The notes under the pieces were generated by a model. It made no database searches and was not told where the DNA came from. It was given only the letters and a program-made list of their open reading frames with translations. 64,000 nt of DNA from Olsenella_K sp036454645 (GTDB taxonomy: Bacteria; Actinomycetota; Coriobacteriia; Coriobacteriales; Atopobiaceae): positions 1 through 64,000 of the forward strand of contig JAZHSQ010000004.1 of NCBI GenBank assembly GCA_036454645.1, in the 5' to 3' direction. This document shows positions 9,746 through 19,087 of this stretch, in pieces; the stretch's first letter is position 1; each line of letters starts with the position of its first letter. Made by a program: the position numbers and the translations under genes.

Positions 9746-11113
9746 GTGGAGGTCGGCTGCGTCTGCATGATGCTCTCGGTCTCGATGTACGGCCTGGCCT
9801 TCTCGACCCTGACCGCCCCCATCCTGGAGAGCGTCGACGCGATCGAGTACGTCGGCCTGTTCTCCATCTTCGCCGCGCTCGGCGTCTCGGTGATGACGCC
9901 GATCGGCGGCAAGCTGGGCGACCTCATCGGGCGGCGCAACATCATCGTGGTGCCAGGCCTCGTCTGCGCGGCGGCCGGCGTGGCCTTCGCGTTCGCGCGC
10001 TCGGTCGGCATGCTGCTCGCGCTCAGGCTCGTGATATCTCTCGCCCAGGGCGCCTTCACGGCCGCCCCCTACATCATCGCGGGCCTCATCAACGAGCGCA
10101 AGGACGTGCCGCGCATGATGGGCTTCCTCGCCATGGCCATCGCGATCGGCGGCTTCGGCGGCAGCATCGTGGCCGGCATCCTCACCGACCTCGGGCTCAT
10201 GACGGTCGCCATGCTCCTGCCCGCGGCTCCGCTGCTCGCCGGCGTGGCCCTCATCGGCCTCAACATGCCCAACCAGAAGAAGGCGGGCAAGGTCACGATC
10301 GACGTGGCGGGCATGGTGGCGCTCGCCGTCGCCCTCTGCGGGATCCTGCTCTCGCTCAACTTCGCCCCCTCGCTCGGCTGGGGCAGCCCCTACATCCTCG
10401 GCGGCCTCGCCGTCGGCGTCGTCGCGATCGTCGTGCTCGTGAGGGTCGAGGGCAGGGCGACCGAGCCCCTCATCCCGCTCTACCTCTTCCGTAACCGCTA
10501 CTACGTGGCCCTGCTCGTCGTGGGCTTCATCTGCTACTTCTACCAGCCCGCCATGAACGTCTACGCGCCCATCGGCGCGCTCGAGGTCATGGGCAGCTCC
10601 GCGGCGGTCGCGGGCGCCCTGCAGATGCCCCGCATGATCCTCGTGATGGCGCTGCCCGCCGCCGTGGGCGTCTAGGTCGCCAAGCGCCAGGACAACTACT
10701 GGAAGGCCATGGCCGTGGCGACGCTGCTGACGGGCGTGCCCATGCTCGCGATGGCGCTGACCTCGCCCGAGCTGCCCGTCGCCGTCTACTTCGTGGCGCT
10801 CGGCGCGACGGGCGTCGCGGAGAGCTTCCGCTCGGTCTCCATCACCCCCGCCGCCCAGGCGACCCTCACGCCCGAGGACATCGGCGTGGGCACCTCGCTG
10901 GTCAACTTCTTCAACTCGCTCGCGAGCTCCGTCGCGGCGGCCGTCTTCGCGCTCACCTACAACCTCAAGACGGCTTCCGACCCCACGAGCCTCGCCAACG
11001 TGCAGGCGGGCGTGAACCTCACGTTCCTGGTCGTCGGCGTCGTCTCGGTCGTGGGCTTCCTCATCGTCCTCCTCGTCGTGCGCCCGCAGGTCCGCGCAGG
11101 CGAGTCGGCGTAG
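9746..11113 (+). pseudogene. MFS transporter interrupted by an in-frame TAG stop
   Basis: The reading frame encodes a 12-14 segment major facilitator exporter of the drug:H+ antiporter type. Motif A is visible as GGKLGDLIGRR, with a hydrophobic core throughout. At 10673-10675 a TAG splits it, leaving about 310 residues before and 145 after. The second part continues in the same frame (VAKRQDNYWKAM onward) with the last three or four membrane segments. A TGG Trp codon or CAG would restore it. The start is also unclear: a GTG at 9746 and ATGs at 9767 and 9770 lie deep in the first helix, and GTG codons at 9623 and 9647 lie inside the M20 gene without good ribosome binding sites. It may be a decayed gene or a sequencing error. 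Confidence 0.8.
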
Positions 11114-11156
11114 CGAGGACGCAGCCGGCAGGTACGCGGAGAGCTGCAGGGACGAA

Positions 11157-11200
11157 GGGGGCGCCCCCGGCCACGCGAAACGGGTCCGGGGCGCCCCCCG
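11157..11200. terminator. Hairpin between convergent MFS and ABC remnant
   Basis: GGGGGCGCCCCCGG pairs with CCGGGGCGCCCCCC across a 15-nt loop. There is no T-tract. It sits in the gap between convergent genes and may stop transcription from both sides. Confidence 0.5.
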
Positions 11201-11261
11201 TCGTGTCCTGCCGGAGTCGAGGCCTACCGCCCCGAGGCGGCGCGGGCCAGCGGCCGGTCTC

Positions 11262-12239
11262 CTAGGCCAGGACCGGCGCCCAGACGTTCTTGAGGATCGT
11301 GTCGACGTCGTCCTGGGACTCGATCACGCCGAACTTCTTGTAGTCGGTGATGATGTCGCGCAGGGCCGTCTCGGTGGTGGAGTCGGTGACGACGAAGTTG
11401 TACTTGTTCGCGAGGTCGAGCGCGACGTCCTTGTCGCCCGAGGACCAGCTGTTCTCGAAGAGGATGTCGACGAACTCCTCCTTGTTGTCCTGGGCCCACT
11501 GGCTGGCCTTGGAGAAGGCGCGGACGAACTTCTTGGCGGTCACCGGGTTCTGCTGGAAGAAGGCGGAGTTGAAGGTGACCACGCAGCAGGGCTCGTTCTT
11601 GAAGTCCTCGTCGGTCGTGATGGAGCGGATGGCGCGCAGGGTGCCGTCGGCGACGAAGGGGTAGGCGAACTGGTCGGAGATGTTGGCCGCCTGGATCTCG
11701 CCGCTCTGGAGCGCCTGGACGACGGCGTCGCTCGTGACGGCCTTCCAGTTGATGCTGTTGATGTCGACGCCGTCCTTGTTGAAGTAGCGCATGGAGATGT
11801 TCTGGTCGGAGTTGCCGATGCCGTCGGGCAGGCCGACCGTCTTGCCGACGAGCAGGGCGGTGCAGGCTGAGCTCATGGCCTGGATCATGCCCTGGAAGAT
11901 GCTCGGGAGCGCGGAGGGGATGGCCACGTTGACCACGAGCCTGCGGGTGTTGGCGCCGAGCGTGCGGGCCGCCTCGTAGAGGGCGGGGTCGATGTTCTTG
12001 ATGCCCGTCGCGGTGGCGATGGTGACGGCGAACCAGACGCCGAGCGCGATGATGAAGACCGCGCCGGAGAAGAGGCTCGCGGCGATGACCATGACCACGG
12101 GGATCCAGGTCGTGGAGGGGATGGCGCCCAGCACCTTGAGGAAGGGGTCCACCCAGTAGGAGACGCGCCGGCTGTAGCCGCAGGCGACGCCCGTGGCGAG
12201 CCCCACCACGACGCCGGCGAAGTAGCCGGTGAAGAGCAC
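11262..12239 (-). pseudogene. Remnant of a nitrate/sulfonate/taurine-type ABC system: permease fragment fused to binding-protein fragment
   Basis: This 325-codon frame is a chimera. Residues 1 to about 131 are the middle of an SsuC/TauC-type permease (YWVDPFLKVLGAIPSTTWIP, then the EAA loop EAARTLGANTRRLVVNVAIP). Its N-terminal third and last membrane segments are missing. From about residue 132 (GKTVGLPDGIGNSDQN) it becomes the C-terminal two-thirds of an NMT1/SBP_bac-type solute-binding protein, ending ILKNVWAPVLA. The joint near 11845 is in frame, as expected from a deletion that removed the permease end, the binding-protein signal peptide and its first strand. Upstream, a TAG sits 6 bp before the first codon and there is no ribosome binding site. 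No ATPase gene is nearby. A working protein is unlikely. Confidence 0.78.
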
Positions 12240-12347
12240 TACCTAAGATTCGCTTGTGGCATGTGAGCATCTGGCACCGCTCGTAGCGATACGGTGTGCT
12301 GCCGCCTGCCGCCGGTCCCGCCGACGCCCGATGGTAGGATGGTCCCC

Positions 12348-12914
12348 ATGAGAGAACTCACCCCAGAGCAGCGCGAGGACTTCTCGCGCATCGTCACGCC
12401 ATACCTCGTGCGCCGGGAGGTCCTCCGCATGGGGGACTTCGTCCAGCACGGCACCGTCTCGACGCTCGCGCACTGCCTGCGCGTGGCCCGCACCTGCTAC
12501 GCCTGGGCGAGCGCCCTCGACCTGCGCGTCGACATGGAGGACCTCGTCGTCGGCGCCCTCCTGCACGACTTCTACCTCTACGACTGGCACGACCGCTCGA
12601 CCTCGCGCCCGCACCACGCCACCATGCACCCGCTCTACGCGGGCGAGAACGCCGTGGAGCTCCTCGGCGTGAGCGATGACGTGAGGGCGATCATCGAGTC
12701 CCACATGTGGCCGCTGCCGCCGGGCAGGCCCCCGCGCAGCCGCGAGGCGCTCGTCCTCTGCGCGGCGGACAAGTGGTGCAGCCTCGTCGAGACGCTGCTC
12801 ATGAGGCGCGCGCCCCGGGGCGAGAGGGGCGCGGGCAAGGCCTGCGCAGCAGCCGCCGCGACGCCGGCTGCGCGGGAAGGCGGCCTGGCCCCCGAGGGGG
12901 GCGACAGGGGATGA
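12348..12914 (+). CDS. HD-domain protein (putative metal-dependent phosphohydrolase)
   Basis: A 188-residue protein with an HD fold. His42 lies in TLAHCLRVA, the paired His73-Asp74 in GALLHDFYLYDW, and later histidines in RPHH and ESHMW. These match the metal-binding pattern of HD phosphohydrolases of the small YfbR/uncharacterised type. The C-terminal 30 residues are Arg/Gly/Ala-rich and look disordered. The ATG at 12348 has TAGGATGG upstream. The stop overlaps the ATG of the next gene (ATGA), so the two are co-translated. The physiological substrate is unknown. Confidence 0.75.
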   Translation: MRELTPEQREDFSRIVTPYLVRREVLRMGDFVQHGTVSTLAHCLRVARTCYAWASALDLRVDMEDLVVGALLHDFYLYDWHDRSTSRPHHATMHPLYAGENAVELLGVSDDVRAIIESHMWPLPPGRPPRSREALVLCAADKWCSLVETLLMRRAPRGERGAGKACAAAAATPAAREGGLAPEGGDRG

Positions 12915-13747
12915 CGATGGCCTCCACCATCTGCCTCTTCGCCGCCTGCAGCCTCGGCGGCTGGCTCTGGGAGACCCTCTTCGCCATCCTGAGGACCGGG
13001 CGATGGGAGCGGCGCGGCTTCCTCTTCGGGCCCGTGTGCCCCATCTACGGGGTGGGCGTCGTCTCGATCAACCTCGCCCTGCAGGCGGCGAGCGGCCTCG
13101 GGTGCGAGCTCACCGACTGGTGGCAGGTCTTTCTCGCCTCGTTCATCGGGAGCATGGTGCTCGAGTACCTGACCTCCTGGGCCATGGAGCGCGCCTTCCA
13201 CGCCTACTGGTGGGACTACTCCCACATGCCGCTCAACATAGGCGGCAGGACGTGCGTGCCGGCGGGGCTGCTGTTCGGCGGCGGGGGCCTGCTCGCGGTC
13301 TACGTCATCATGCCGGCGGTGGCCCAGGCCTCCTCGAGCGTGCCCGCAGCCGTCCTCGAGGCCTGCTCCTACCTCGTCGTCGCGCTCATGTCCGTCGACG
13401 CCACGCTCACGGTGACCGTGCTCACCGACTTCGAGGAGCGGGTCGCGAGCGCCGACCGGACGTTCAACGACCGTGCCGGGGCAGTCACCGAGCGCGTCAC
13501 GACGACCGTCGCGAGCGCGCCCGGCAAGATCAGGGGCGAGGTCGCGCAGACGGCCGCCGACGCCTCGGCCAGGATCGTCGGCGGCGGCGAGAGGCTCGAG
13601 CGGATCGCCGCGGACGCCTTCGTGGGCTCCATGGACGCCCTGCACAGGAGCGTCGTCGGGCGCATCAGGGGCTTCAGGAGCCCGGAGCGCCCCGAGCTGG
13701 GCGAGCGCCTCTCGAGCGTCCTGTCCGCGCTCAAGTCCCGGCGGTAG
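12911..13747 (+). CDS. CmpB-type integral membrane protein (putative ABC transporter permease family)
   Basis: A 278-residue protein whose first 170 residues hold about five hydrophobic segments and match the ABC_trans_CmpB family pattern (GGWLWETLF, RGFLFGPVCPIYG, YWWDYS, NIGGRTC). Members are common in Gram-positives, mostly uncharacterised despite the name. The last 110 residues are soluble, polar and helical with Ala/Arg/Thr repeats, probably a cytoplasmic coiled tail. The start overlaps the preceding stop by 4 bp and follows a G-rich ribosome binding site. Its role with the HD protein is not known. Confidence 0.72.
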   Translation: MTMASTICLFAACSLGGWLWETLFAILRTGRWERRGFLFGPVCPIYGVGVVSINLALQAASGLGCELTDWWQVFLASFIGSMVLEYLTSWAMERAFHAYWWDYSHMPLNIGGRTCVPAGLLFGGGGLLAVYVIMPAVAQASSSVPAAVLEACSYLVVALMSVDATLTVTVLTDFEERVASADRTFNDRAGAVTERVTTTVASAPGKIRGEVAQTAADASARIVGGGERLERIAADAFVGSMDALHRSVVGRIRGFRSPERPELGERLSSVLSALKSRR

Positions 13748-13890
13748 CGCCGCGGACAAGGGCACCGGGGCGCGCGATCTTGTCGTACCCTAGTGTGGTC
13801 ATCCGAAACACAAAGCGCGACCGCACGGACGCCTCCCGCCGGACCGGCGGGAGGGCTCGGCCGGCCGCGAGGAAGCCGAGGTAAGGGCAC

Positions 13891-15531
13891 GTGCACGGGT
13901 ATAGGTCGAAGGGGGAGGCCGAAGGGCCGCGGGGGACCGCGCGCCACCTGAGCCACACCTACCAGATGAACCTCATCGGCGAGGGGGCGCTCGTGGGGCT
14001 GTTCGGCGGGGCGGTCGTCTCTCTCTACCGCTTCTCGCTCACCCACGCGGAGCGGCTCCTGCGCTCGCTCACCTCCGCCGCCGCGGGCCACCCGCTCCTC
14101 ATGGCGCTCTGGTTCCTGGCGCTCGCGGCCATCTGCCTCGTCGTGTGCCGCCTGATGCTGTGGGAGCCCTACACCCAGGGCTCGGGCATCCCGCAGGTGG
14201 ACGCCGAGGTGGCCGGCAAGATAGACATGCCCTGGCACCGCGTGCTCGGCGCAAAGTTCCTGGAGGGCACCCTCTGCGCGCTCGGCGGCCTCTCGCTCGG
14301 CCGCGAGGGCCCCTCGGTCCAGCTCGGGGGCATGGCGGGCAAGGCGGTCTCCAAGCTCCTCGGGCGCAGGCGGGGGGAGGAGCGCCTCCTCGTGACCTGC
14401 GGCGCCGCCGCCGGCATGTCCGCCGCCTTCCATGCGCCGCTGACCGGCGTCCTCTTCGCCATCGAGGAGATTCACAAGGAGTTCACGGCGCCCCTGATCA
14501 TCTCCGTCATGGCCGCCTCGGTCGTCTCGGACTTCCTGGTCTCCCAGGTCCTCGGCGTGAGGCCGGTGCTGACCCTGTCGTTCCTGAACGACATCCCGCA
14601 CCACGAGTACGCCTTCGTGCTGCTCATGGGGCTCTACTGCGGCGTCCTGGGCGCGCTCCACAACAAGGGGATGTTCCTCTGCCAGGAACGCCTCTACGGG
14701 AGGATCCGCCGCCACCTGCCGTACGCGCGCCTCGCCGTTCCCTTCGCGGTCGCGGGCGTGGTGGCCTTCGCGTGCCCGAGCCTCATGTGCGGCGGCGACG
14801 CGATCATCGACCTCATCCTCGCGCCGGGAGTCCTGGAGCCCTCGCTCGCGGTGCTCGTGGCGCTGCTGGTGGGGAAGTACCTCTTCACCAACGTGAGCTT
14901 CGCCTCCGGCGCGCCCGGCGGTACGCTGTTCCCGCTGGTCGTGATGGGGGCCCTCTCGGGGGCGGTCTTCTCGTCCGTCGTGGGGCTCTTCACCGGCAAC
15001 ACGACGGCCTATATGAACAGCTTCATCGTGCTCGGGGTAGCGGGGCTCTTCTCCTCGGTCGTGAGGGCGCCCGTCACGGCGGTCGTCCTCGTGTTCGAGC
15101 TGACCGGCTCGCTCGACGCGCTCCTCGCCACGTCCATCGTCTCCATAATCTCGTACGTGACCGCCAACATGCTCAAGGTCGACCCGTTCTACGAGCACCT
15201 CTACGCCAACCTCGTGGGCGCCTCGAAGGGCGCGGGCGACGCCGGTGCCGCAGGGGCCGCGGGCGAGAAGGAGCTCCACAGCTTCGTGGTGGGTGCCGGC
15301 AGCCAGCTCGAGGGCAGGCTCGTCAAGGACGTGAGCTGGCCCGACGACACGCTCGTCGTCACCGTCGAGCGCGGCAGCCAAGAGATCCTGCCGCGTGGCG
15401 ACACGCGCCTCCAGGCACTCGACGCGCTGACCGTAATCATGGGCACCGACGTCGCTGACGACGCCATACCCAGGCTCCGGCGCCTCTGCAGGGGATCCAT
15501 CGACAGCGACTGGACGTCCCAGCGCGACTGA
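13891..15531 (+). CDS. ClC-family chloride/proton antiporter with C-terminal RCK_C (TrkA-C) domain
   Basis: A 546-residue ClC protein. The selectivity motifs are GSGIP (97-101) and GREGP (137-141, gating Glu139), then SGAPGGTLFP. An internal glutamate pair (IEEIHKEF, about residues 191-194) corresponds to the proton glutamate of ClC-ec1, so H+/Cl- exchange is more likely than channel behaviour. Fluoride-type ClC motifs are absent. The last 80 residues resemble a TrkA-C ligand domain (SQLEGRLVKDVSWPDDTLVV...ALDALTVIMG). The GTG start at 13891 is preceded by AGGTAAGG. It lies alone between the CmpB gene and a long non-coding gap. Confidence 0.9.
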   Translation: MHGYRSKGEAEGPRGTARHLSHTYQMNLIGEGALVGLFGGAVVSLYRFSLTHAERLLRSLTSAAAGHPLLMALWFLALAAICLVVCRLMLWEPYTQGSGIPQVDAEVAGKIDMPWHRVLGAKFLEGTLCALGGLSLGREGPSVQLGGMAGKAVSKLLGRRRGEERLLVTCGAAAGMSAAFHAPLTGVLFAIEEIHKEFTAPLIISVMAASVVSDFLVSQVLGVRPVLTLSFLNDIPHHEYAFVLLMGLYCGVLGALHNKGMFLCQERLYGRIRRHLPYARLAVPFAVAGVVAFACPSLMCGGDAIIDLILAPGVLEPSLAVLVALLVGKYLFTNVSFASGAPGGTLFPLVVMGALSGAVFSSVVGLFTGNTTAYMNSFIVLGVAGLFSSVVRAPVTAVVLVFELTGSLDALLATSIVSIISYVTANMLKVDPFYEHLYANLVGASKGAGDAGAAGAAGEKELHSFVVGAGSQLEGRLVKDVSWPDDTLVVTVERGSQEILPRGDTRLQALDALTVIMGTDVADDAIPRLRRLCRGSIDSDWTSQRD

Positions 15532-16219
15532 CGGTGCGGGCGAGTATCCGGACGGCAGGAGGGTGGCAAGACGCGGTCCCAAGCTTCTACTTTACATAAG
15601 ATATATTATCGCGTTTTAGGGGAGTAGGCACTCGAAGCCCAACCCTTGAGATGTCGCGTGACAAGTGGCCCGAAGTCGCGCGAGAAGGACCTCTAGAGAA
15701 AGCTCTGAGAAGCCCTGGGCCATGGCTTCGCGGCGGGCGCCACGGGACTCCTGCCGCACGCGGACGCCTGACCGCGGCCTCGGCTTGTGATCGTCGCACG
15801 GCCGCGCGTCCGTACTCTGTCAACCGGTCTCGCGGCAGTCGTCGCCGGCGCCACGACCGTCGCTGCCAGGCTGGCCGGAGGCGCCCGGCTGTCGAGCACG
15901 CACGCTGAGTCGTACGCCCGCGTGCACCAACCTGCGCGCGCCTTGCACGTCGGCACACCCTTCGTCGTGTCTCTGGGGCGGCCGCCCCAGCCCGCCTCCA
16001 CCGACGCCCAGGCGGGTCCGATGCCCTTCTCCCCTTCGGTACATATGTTCTAGTCCCAAGAACAGGGGCCGGAGAAGACCCGGCTGCCACCGTCCGGTCC
16101 CGGCGCACTGCCGGCGCCGGCGGCGCAGGAGTCGGCGCAGTGCCCCACGCCCCACCAGAGAACAGGCGACCCACAGGCCCCCTGCGACGCCTCGGGACCA
16201 GGTCCTTCTCGCCTGGACG
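15532..16219. other. Long gap without a convincing gene
   Basis: The convergent gap between the ClC and uracil permease genes. Short frames exist on both strands, but none has a ribosome binding site, domain or plausible composition. The left end has an AT-rich patch (TACATAAGATATATTATCG, about 15594-15612). A small inverted repeat, GTTCT/AGAAC, lies near 16050-16066. I saw no tRNA, RNase P, SRP or tmRNA hallmarks. It may be decayed coding DNA or hold an unrecognised RNA. Confidence 0.5.
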
Positions 16220-16254
16220 AAAAAGCGGGGGCGCCGGTCGCTCGACGCCCCCGC
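16220..16254 (-). terminator. Intrinsic terminator of the uracil permease gene
   Basis: On the - strand, GCGGGGGCG (16254-16246) pairs with CGCCCCCGC (16233-16225). Five Ts follow the stem (the A-run 16220-16224 on the + strand). It lies 50 bp past the stop codon. Confidence 0.88.
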
Positions 16255-16305
16255 CTAGCCGATGTCTTGGTCCCTAGGACGCTGAAGGTGCGGCGCAGGG
16301 TCCCC

Positions 16306-17595
16306 TTAGGCCTCGATGGAGCCCTTCGCGGGCTCCGCGTCCCCCTCGACCCTCTCGTGCGGGAGGAGCAGGTTGAGGATGACGCCGATGACGGCAGAGG
16401 TCGCCATGCCGGGGAGCACGTAGTCGCCGACCGGGATGGTGATGCCGGTGGTCTCCATGCCGACGCCGAGGATGATCACCACGGAGGCGATCATGAGGTT
16501 GCGGTTCTGGTCGAAGTCGACCTTGTTCGTCACCAGCATGCGAAGGCCGTTGGAGGCGATCAGGCCGAACATGAGCAGGCTGACGCCGCCCATGACCGGG
16601 GTCGGGATCGAGCTGATGAAGGCCGCGACCTTGGGGCAGAAGCCGCCGACGACGAGGGCGAAGCCCGCCGCATACCAGAAGACCTGCGTCGCGTAGACGC
16701 GCGTCACGCTCATGACGCCGATGTTCTCGGCGTAGGTCGTGGTCGGGGGGCCGCCGAGGAAGCCGGAGATGATGGTCGAGATGCCGTCGCCCATGAGCGA
16801 GCGGGGCAGCATGTCGCGATAGTCCTTGCCGACGATCTCGCCGACGGCGAGCAGGTGGCCGATGTGCTCGATCACGACGACGAGCGTGACGGGCGCGATG
16901 AGGCTGATCGCCTTGAGGCTGAAGGTCGGCAGCGTGATGGGCGGGAGGCCGAGCCAGGGGGCCTCCACCACGGGCGCGAAGTCCACGAGTCCGAGGGCCT
17001 CGGAGATCACGTAGCCGACGATGATCGCCATGAGGATGGGCATGGTGCCCAGGATGCCGCCCATGCTCGAGAAGGCGACCGCGGCCACGAGGGTGATCAT
17101 CGCGACGAGGGCCCCCACGGCCTGGAAGCTGTCGGTCGAGGAGTTGAGCGCCATCTTGACCGCCGTGGCGGACAGGCCGACGCCGATGACGACCATGACC
17201 GAGGCCACGAGGACCGGCGGGAGGAGCTTGTCGAGCCAGCCGGAGCCGACCAGCTTGACGATGCCGGCCACCACGAGGTAGACCAGGCCGGAGACCACCA
17301 CGCCGGAGAGCGCCATGCTGAGGCTGCCCGTCATGGCCGTAGCGATGAGGATCGGGCTGATGAAGGCGAAGGAGCTCCCGAGGTAGCTCGGGATCCTGTG
17401 CCTGGTGACGAGCAGGTAGACGATGGTGCCGATGCCCGAGCACATGATGGCGACGTTGGGGTTGAGGCCCGTCAGGGCGGGCACCAGAACGGTCGAGCCG
17501 AACATGGACATCATGTGCTGGATGCCGAGGGGTATGGCGCGGCCGACCGACACGTGGTCGTCGACGCCGATTATCTCGCGCTGCCTGTGCGGCAT
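16306..17595 (-). CDS. uraA: Uracil permease, NCS2 family
   Basis: A 429-residue nucleobase/cation symporter of the NCS2 family with about 14 hydrophobic segments. The substrate-site sequence VVVIEHIGHLLAVGEIVGKD and the conserved GGPPTTTYAENIGVM place it with UraA/PyrP uracil carriers rather than xanthine or urate carriers. It would import uracil with protons for salvage. The ATG at 17595 has AGGAGG upstream. It lies downstream of a purine permease gene but is separated from it by a terminator, so it probably has its own promoter. Confidence 0.9.
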   Translation of the reverse strand: MPHRQREIIGVDDHVSVGRAIPLGIQHMMSMFGSTVLVPALTGLNPNVAIMCSGIGTIVYLLVTRHRIPSYLGSSFAFISPILIATAMTGSLSMALSGVVVSGLVYLVVAGIVKLVGSGWLDKLLPPVLVASVMVVIGVGLSATAVKMALNSSTDSFQAVGALVAMITLVAAVAFSSMGGILGTMPILMAIIVGYVISEALGLVDFAPVVEAPWLGLPPITLPTFSLKAISLIAPVTLVVVIEHIGHLLAVGEIVGKDYRDMLPRSLMGDGISTIISGFLGGPPTTTYAENIGVMSVTRVYATQVFWYAAGFALVVGGFCPKVAAFISSIPTPVMGGVSLLMFGLIASNGLRMLVTNKVDFDQNRNLMIASVVIILGVGMETTGITIPVGDYVLPGMATSAVIGVILNLLLPHERVEGDAEPAKGSIEA

Positions 17596-17641
17596 TAGGA
17601 CCTCCTAACTTTAGACGAGCGCCGGCGCCTCGCACCGGCAC

Positions 17642-17670
17642 AAAAAAGGGACCCGGGAGATCCGGGTCCC
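17642..17670 (-). terminator. Intrinsic terminator of the purine permease gene
   Basis: On the - strand, GGGACCCGG, a 5-nt loop, CCGGGTCCC and then six Ts. It is placed just past the purine permease stop and before the uracil permease gene. Confidence 0.92.
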
Positions 17671-17684
17671 TCTCGAACCTCTGG

Positions 17685-18998
17685 CTAGACGAGCAGGAAG
17701 TAGACCACGAAGGCGGCCGTCGCCACCCACATGAGCGGCTTGATCTTCTTGACCTGGCCAGTGACGATCGCGACCAGCACGTAGCAGATGAAGCCCATGC
17801 CGATGCCGTTGGAAATCGAGTAGGTCAGGGGGATGCCCGCGACGATCATGAACGCGGGGAAGCCCTGGAGCAGGTCGGTCCAGTCGATGTCGACGACGTC
17901 GCCCATCATGAGGAAGCCGACCACGACGAGGGCGCCGCAGGTGGCGGCGGAGCTGATCATGGTGATGAGGGGCGAGAAGAACGACGCGACGATGAAGAGC
18001 ACGCCGGTCATGATCGAGGAGAGGCCGGTGCGGCCGCCGTCGGCGGCGCCGGACGCGGACTCGACGAAGGTCGTGATCGAGGAGGCGCCGATGAAGCCGC
18101 CCACGGCCGCGGCGGCGGAGTCGACGGTCAGGATCTCCCTGATGTTCTCGACGGAGCCGTCCTCGTTAAGGAACTTGCCCTGCTTGCCGACGGCCATGGC
18201 GGTGCCCATGGTGTCGAAGAAGTCGGACATCATGAGGGAGAAGGCGAAGACGAGCAGCGTGGGCGTGGTCACGACCTTGGCGATGCCCATGACGCCGTTG
18301 GCGTCGGCCTGGAAGGGGGCGCCGAAGGACGAGAAGTCGAGGAGGGAGATGACGCCGGTGGGCAGCTGGGTGACGCCCAGGGGGATGCCGGCGACGACGG
18401 CGATCAGGATGCCCCAGAGCAGGGAGCCCTTGACGTTCATGGCGTACAGGATGATGGAGGCGACGATGGAGACGAGGCCGACGATGAACTTGGGGTCGCT
18501 CACGTTGCCGAGGGCCACCATGGTGCTCTCGTTAGCGACGATGACGCCGCCGTCGGCGAGGCCGATCATCGCGATGAAGAGGCCGAGGCCGACCGAGATC
18601 GCGTGGCGCAGCGACACGGGGATCGCGTCCATGATTGCCTCACGCAGGCCGCACAGGACCAGGACGAGGATCGCGATGCCCTCGATGAAGATGACGGCCA
18701 TCGCGGCGTGCCAGTCGCCGCCCGTCATCCCCACGAGCGTGTAGGCGAGGATCGCGTTGATGCCCATGCCGGAGGCGCAGGCCACGGGCCTGTTGGAGAA
18801 GATGCCCATGAGGATCGTCATGATGCCCGCGCCGAGGCAGGTCGAGGTGACGGCGGCGGCGGGTGCGATGCCGGCGTCCATGAGCAGGGCGGGGTTCACC
18901 GCGATGATGTAGGCCATCGCGAGGAACGTCGTCAGGCCGGCACGTATCTCGGTCCCGACGCTCGAGCCCCTCTCGCCCATCTTGAAGAACTTTTCCAT
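17685..18998 (-). CDS. Adenine/guanine/hypoxanthine permease, NCS2 AzgA-like family
   Basis: A 437-residue purine permease of the PbuG/GhxP/AdeP group. It opens with EIRAGLTTFLAMAYI and continues with NPALL, ACASGMGINA, SDFFDTMGTA and SSITTFVESASGAADGGRTG. The family imports guanine/hypoxanthine or adenine by proton symport. The start is placed at MEKFFKMGERGS (18998) because AAGGAAAGAAG precedes it; an upstream ATG would add 14 unlikely residues. It follows dut by about 90 bp and ends in its own terminator. With dut, nrdR and uraA it forms a nucleotide-supply block. Confidence 0.9.
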   Translation of the reverse strand: MEKFFKMGERGSSVGTEIRAGLTTFLAMAYIIAVNPALLMDAGIAPAAAVTSTCLGAGIMTILMGIFSNRPVACASGMGINAILAYTLVGMTGGDWHAAMAVIFIEGIAILVLVLCGLREAIMDAIPVSLRHAISVGLGLFIAMIGLADGGVIVANESTMVALGNVSDPKFIVGLVSIVASIILYAMNVKGSLLWGILIAVVAGIPLGVTQLPTGVISLLDFSSFGAPFQADANGVMGIAKVVTTPTLLVFAFSLMMSDFFDTMGTAMAVGKQGKFLNEDGSVENIREILTVDSAAAAVGGFIGASSITTFVESASGAADGGRTGLSSIMTGVLFIVASFFSPLITMISSAATCGALVVVGFLMMGDVVDIDWTDLLQGFPAFMIVAGIPLTYSISNGIGMGFICYVLVAIVTGQVKKIKPLMWVATAAFVVYFLLV

Positions 18999-19087
18999 CA
19001 GCTTCTTTCCTTCCTTCTTCCTGATCGCGCGCGGCAGCACAACCCCTTCGGGGCCCTACCAAGCTTTCCGCGCATATTCGAGGGCGC

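Noticed and set aside
15532..16219. RNase P RNA, SRP RNA or tmRNA in the long gap
   Set aside because: No conserved core sequence of these RNAs was seen on either strand (for example the SRP GGAAGCAGC or P4 GAAANUC motifs).
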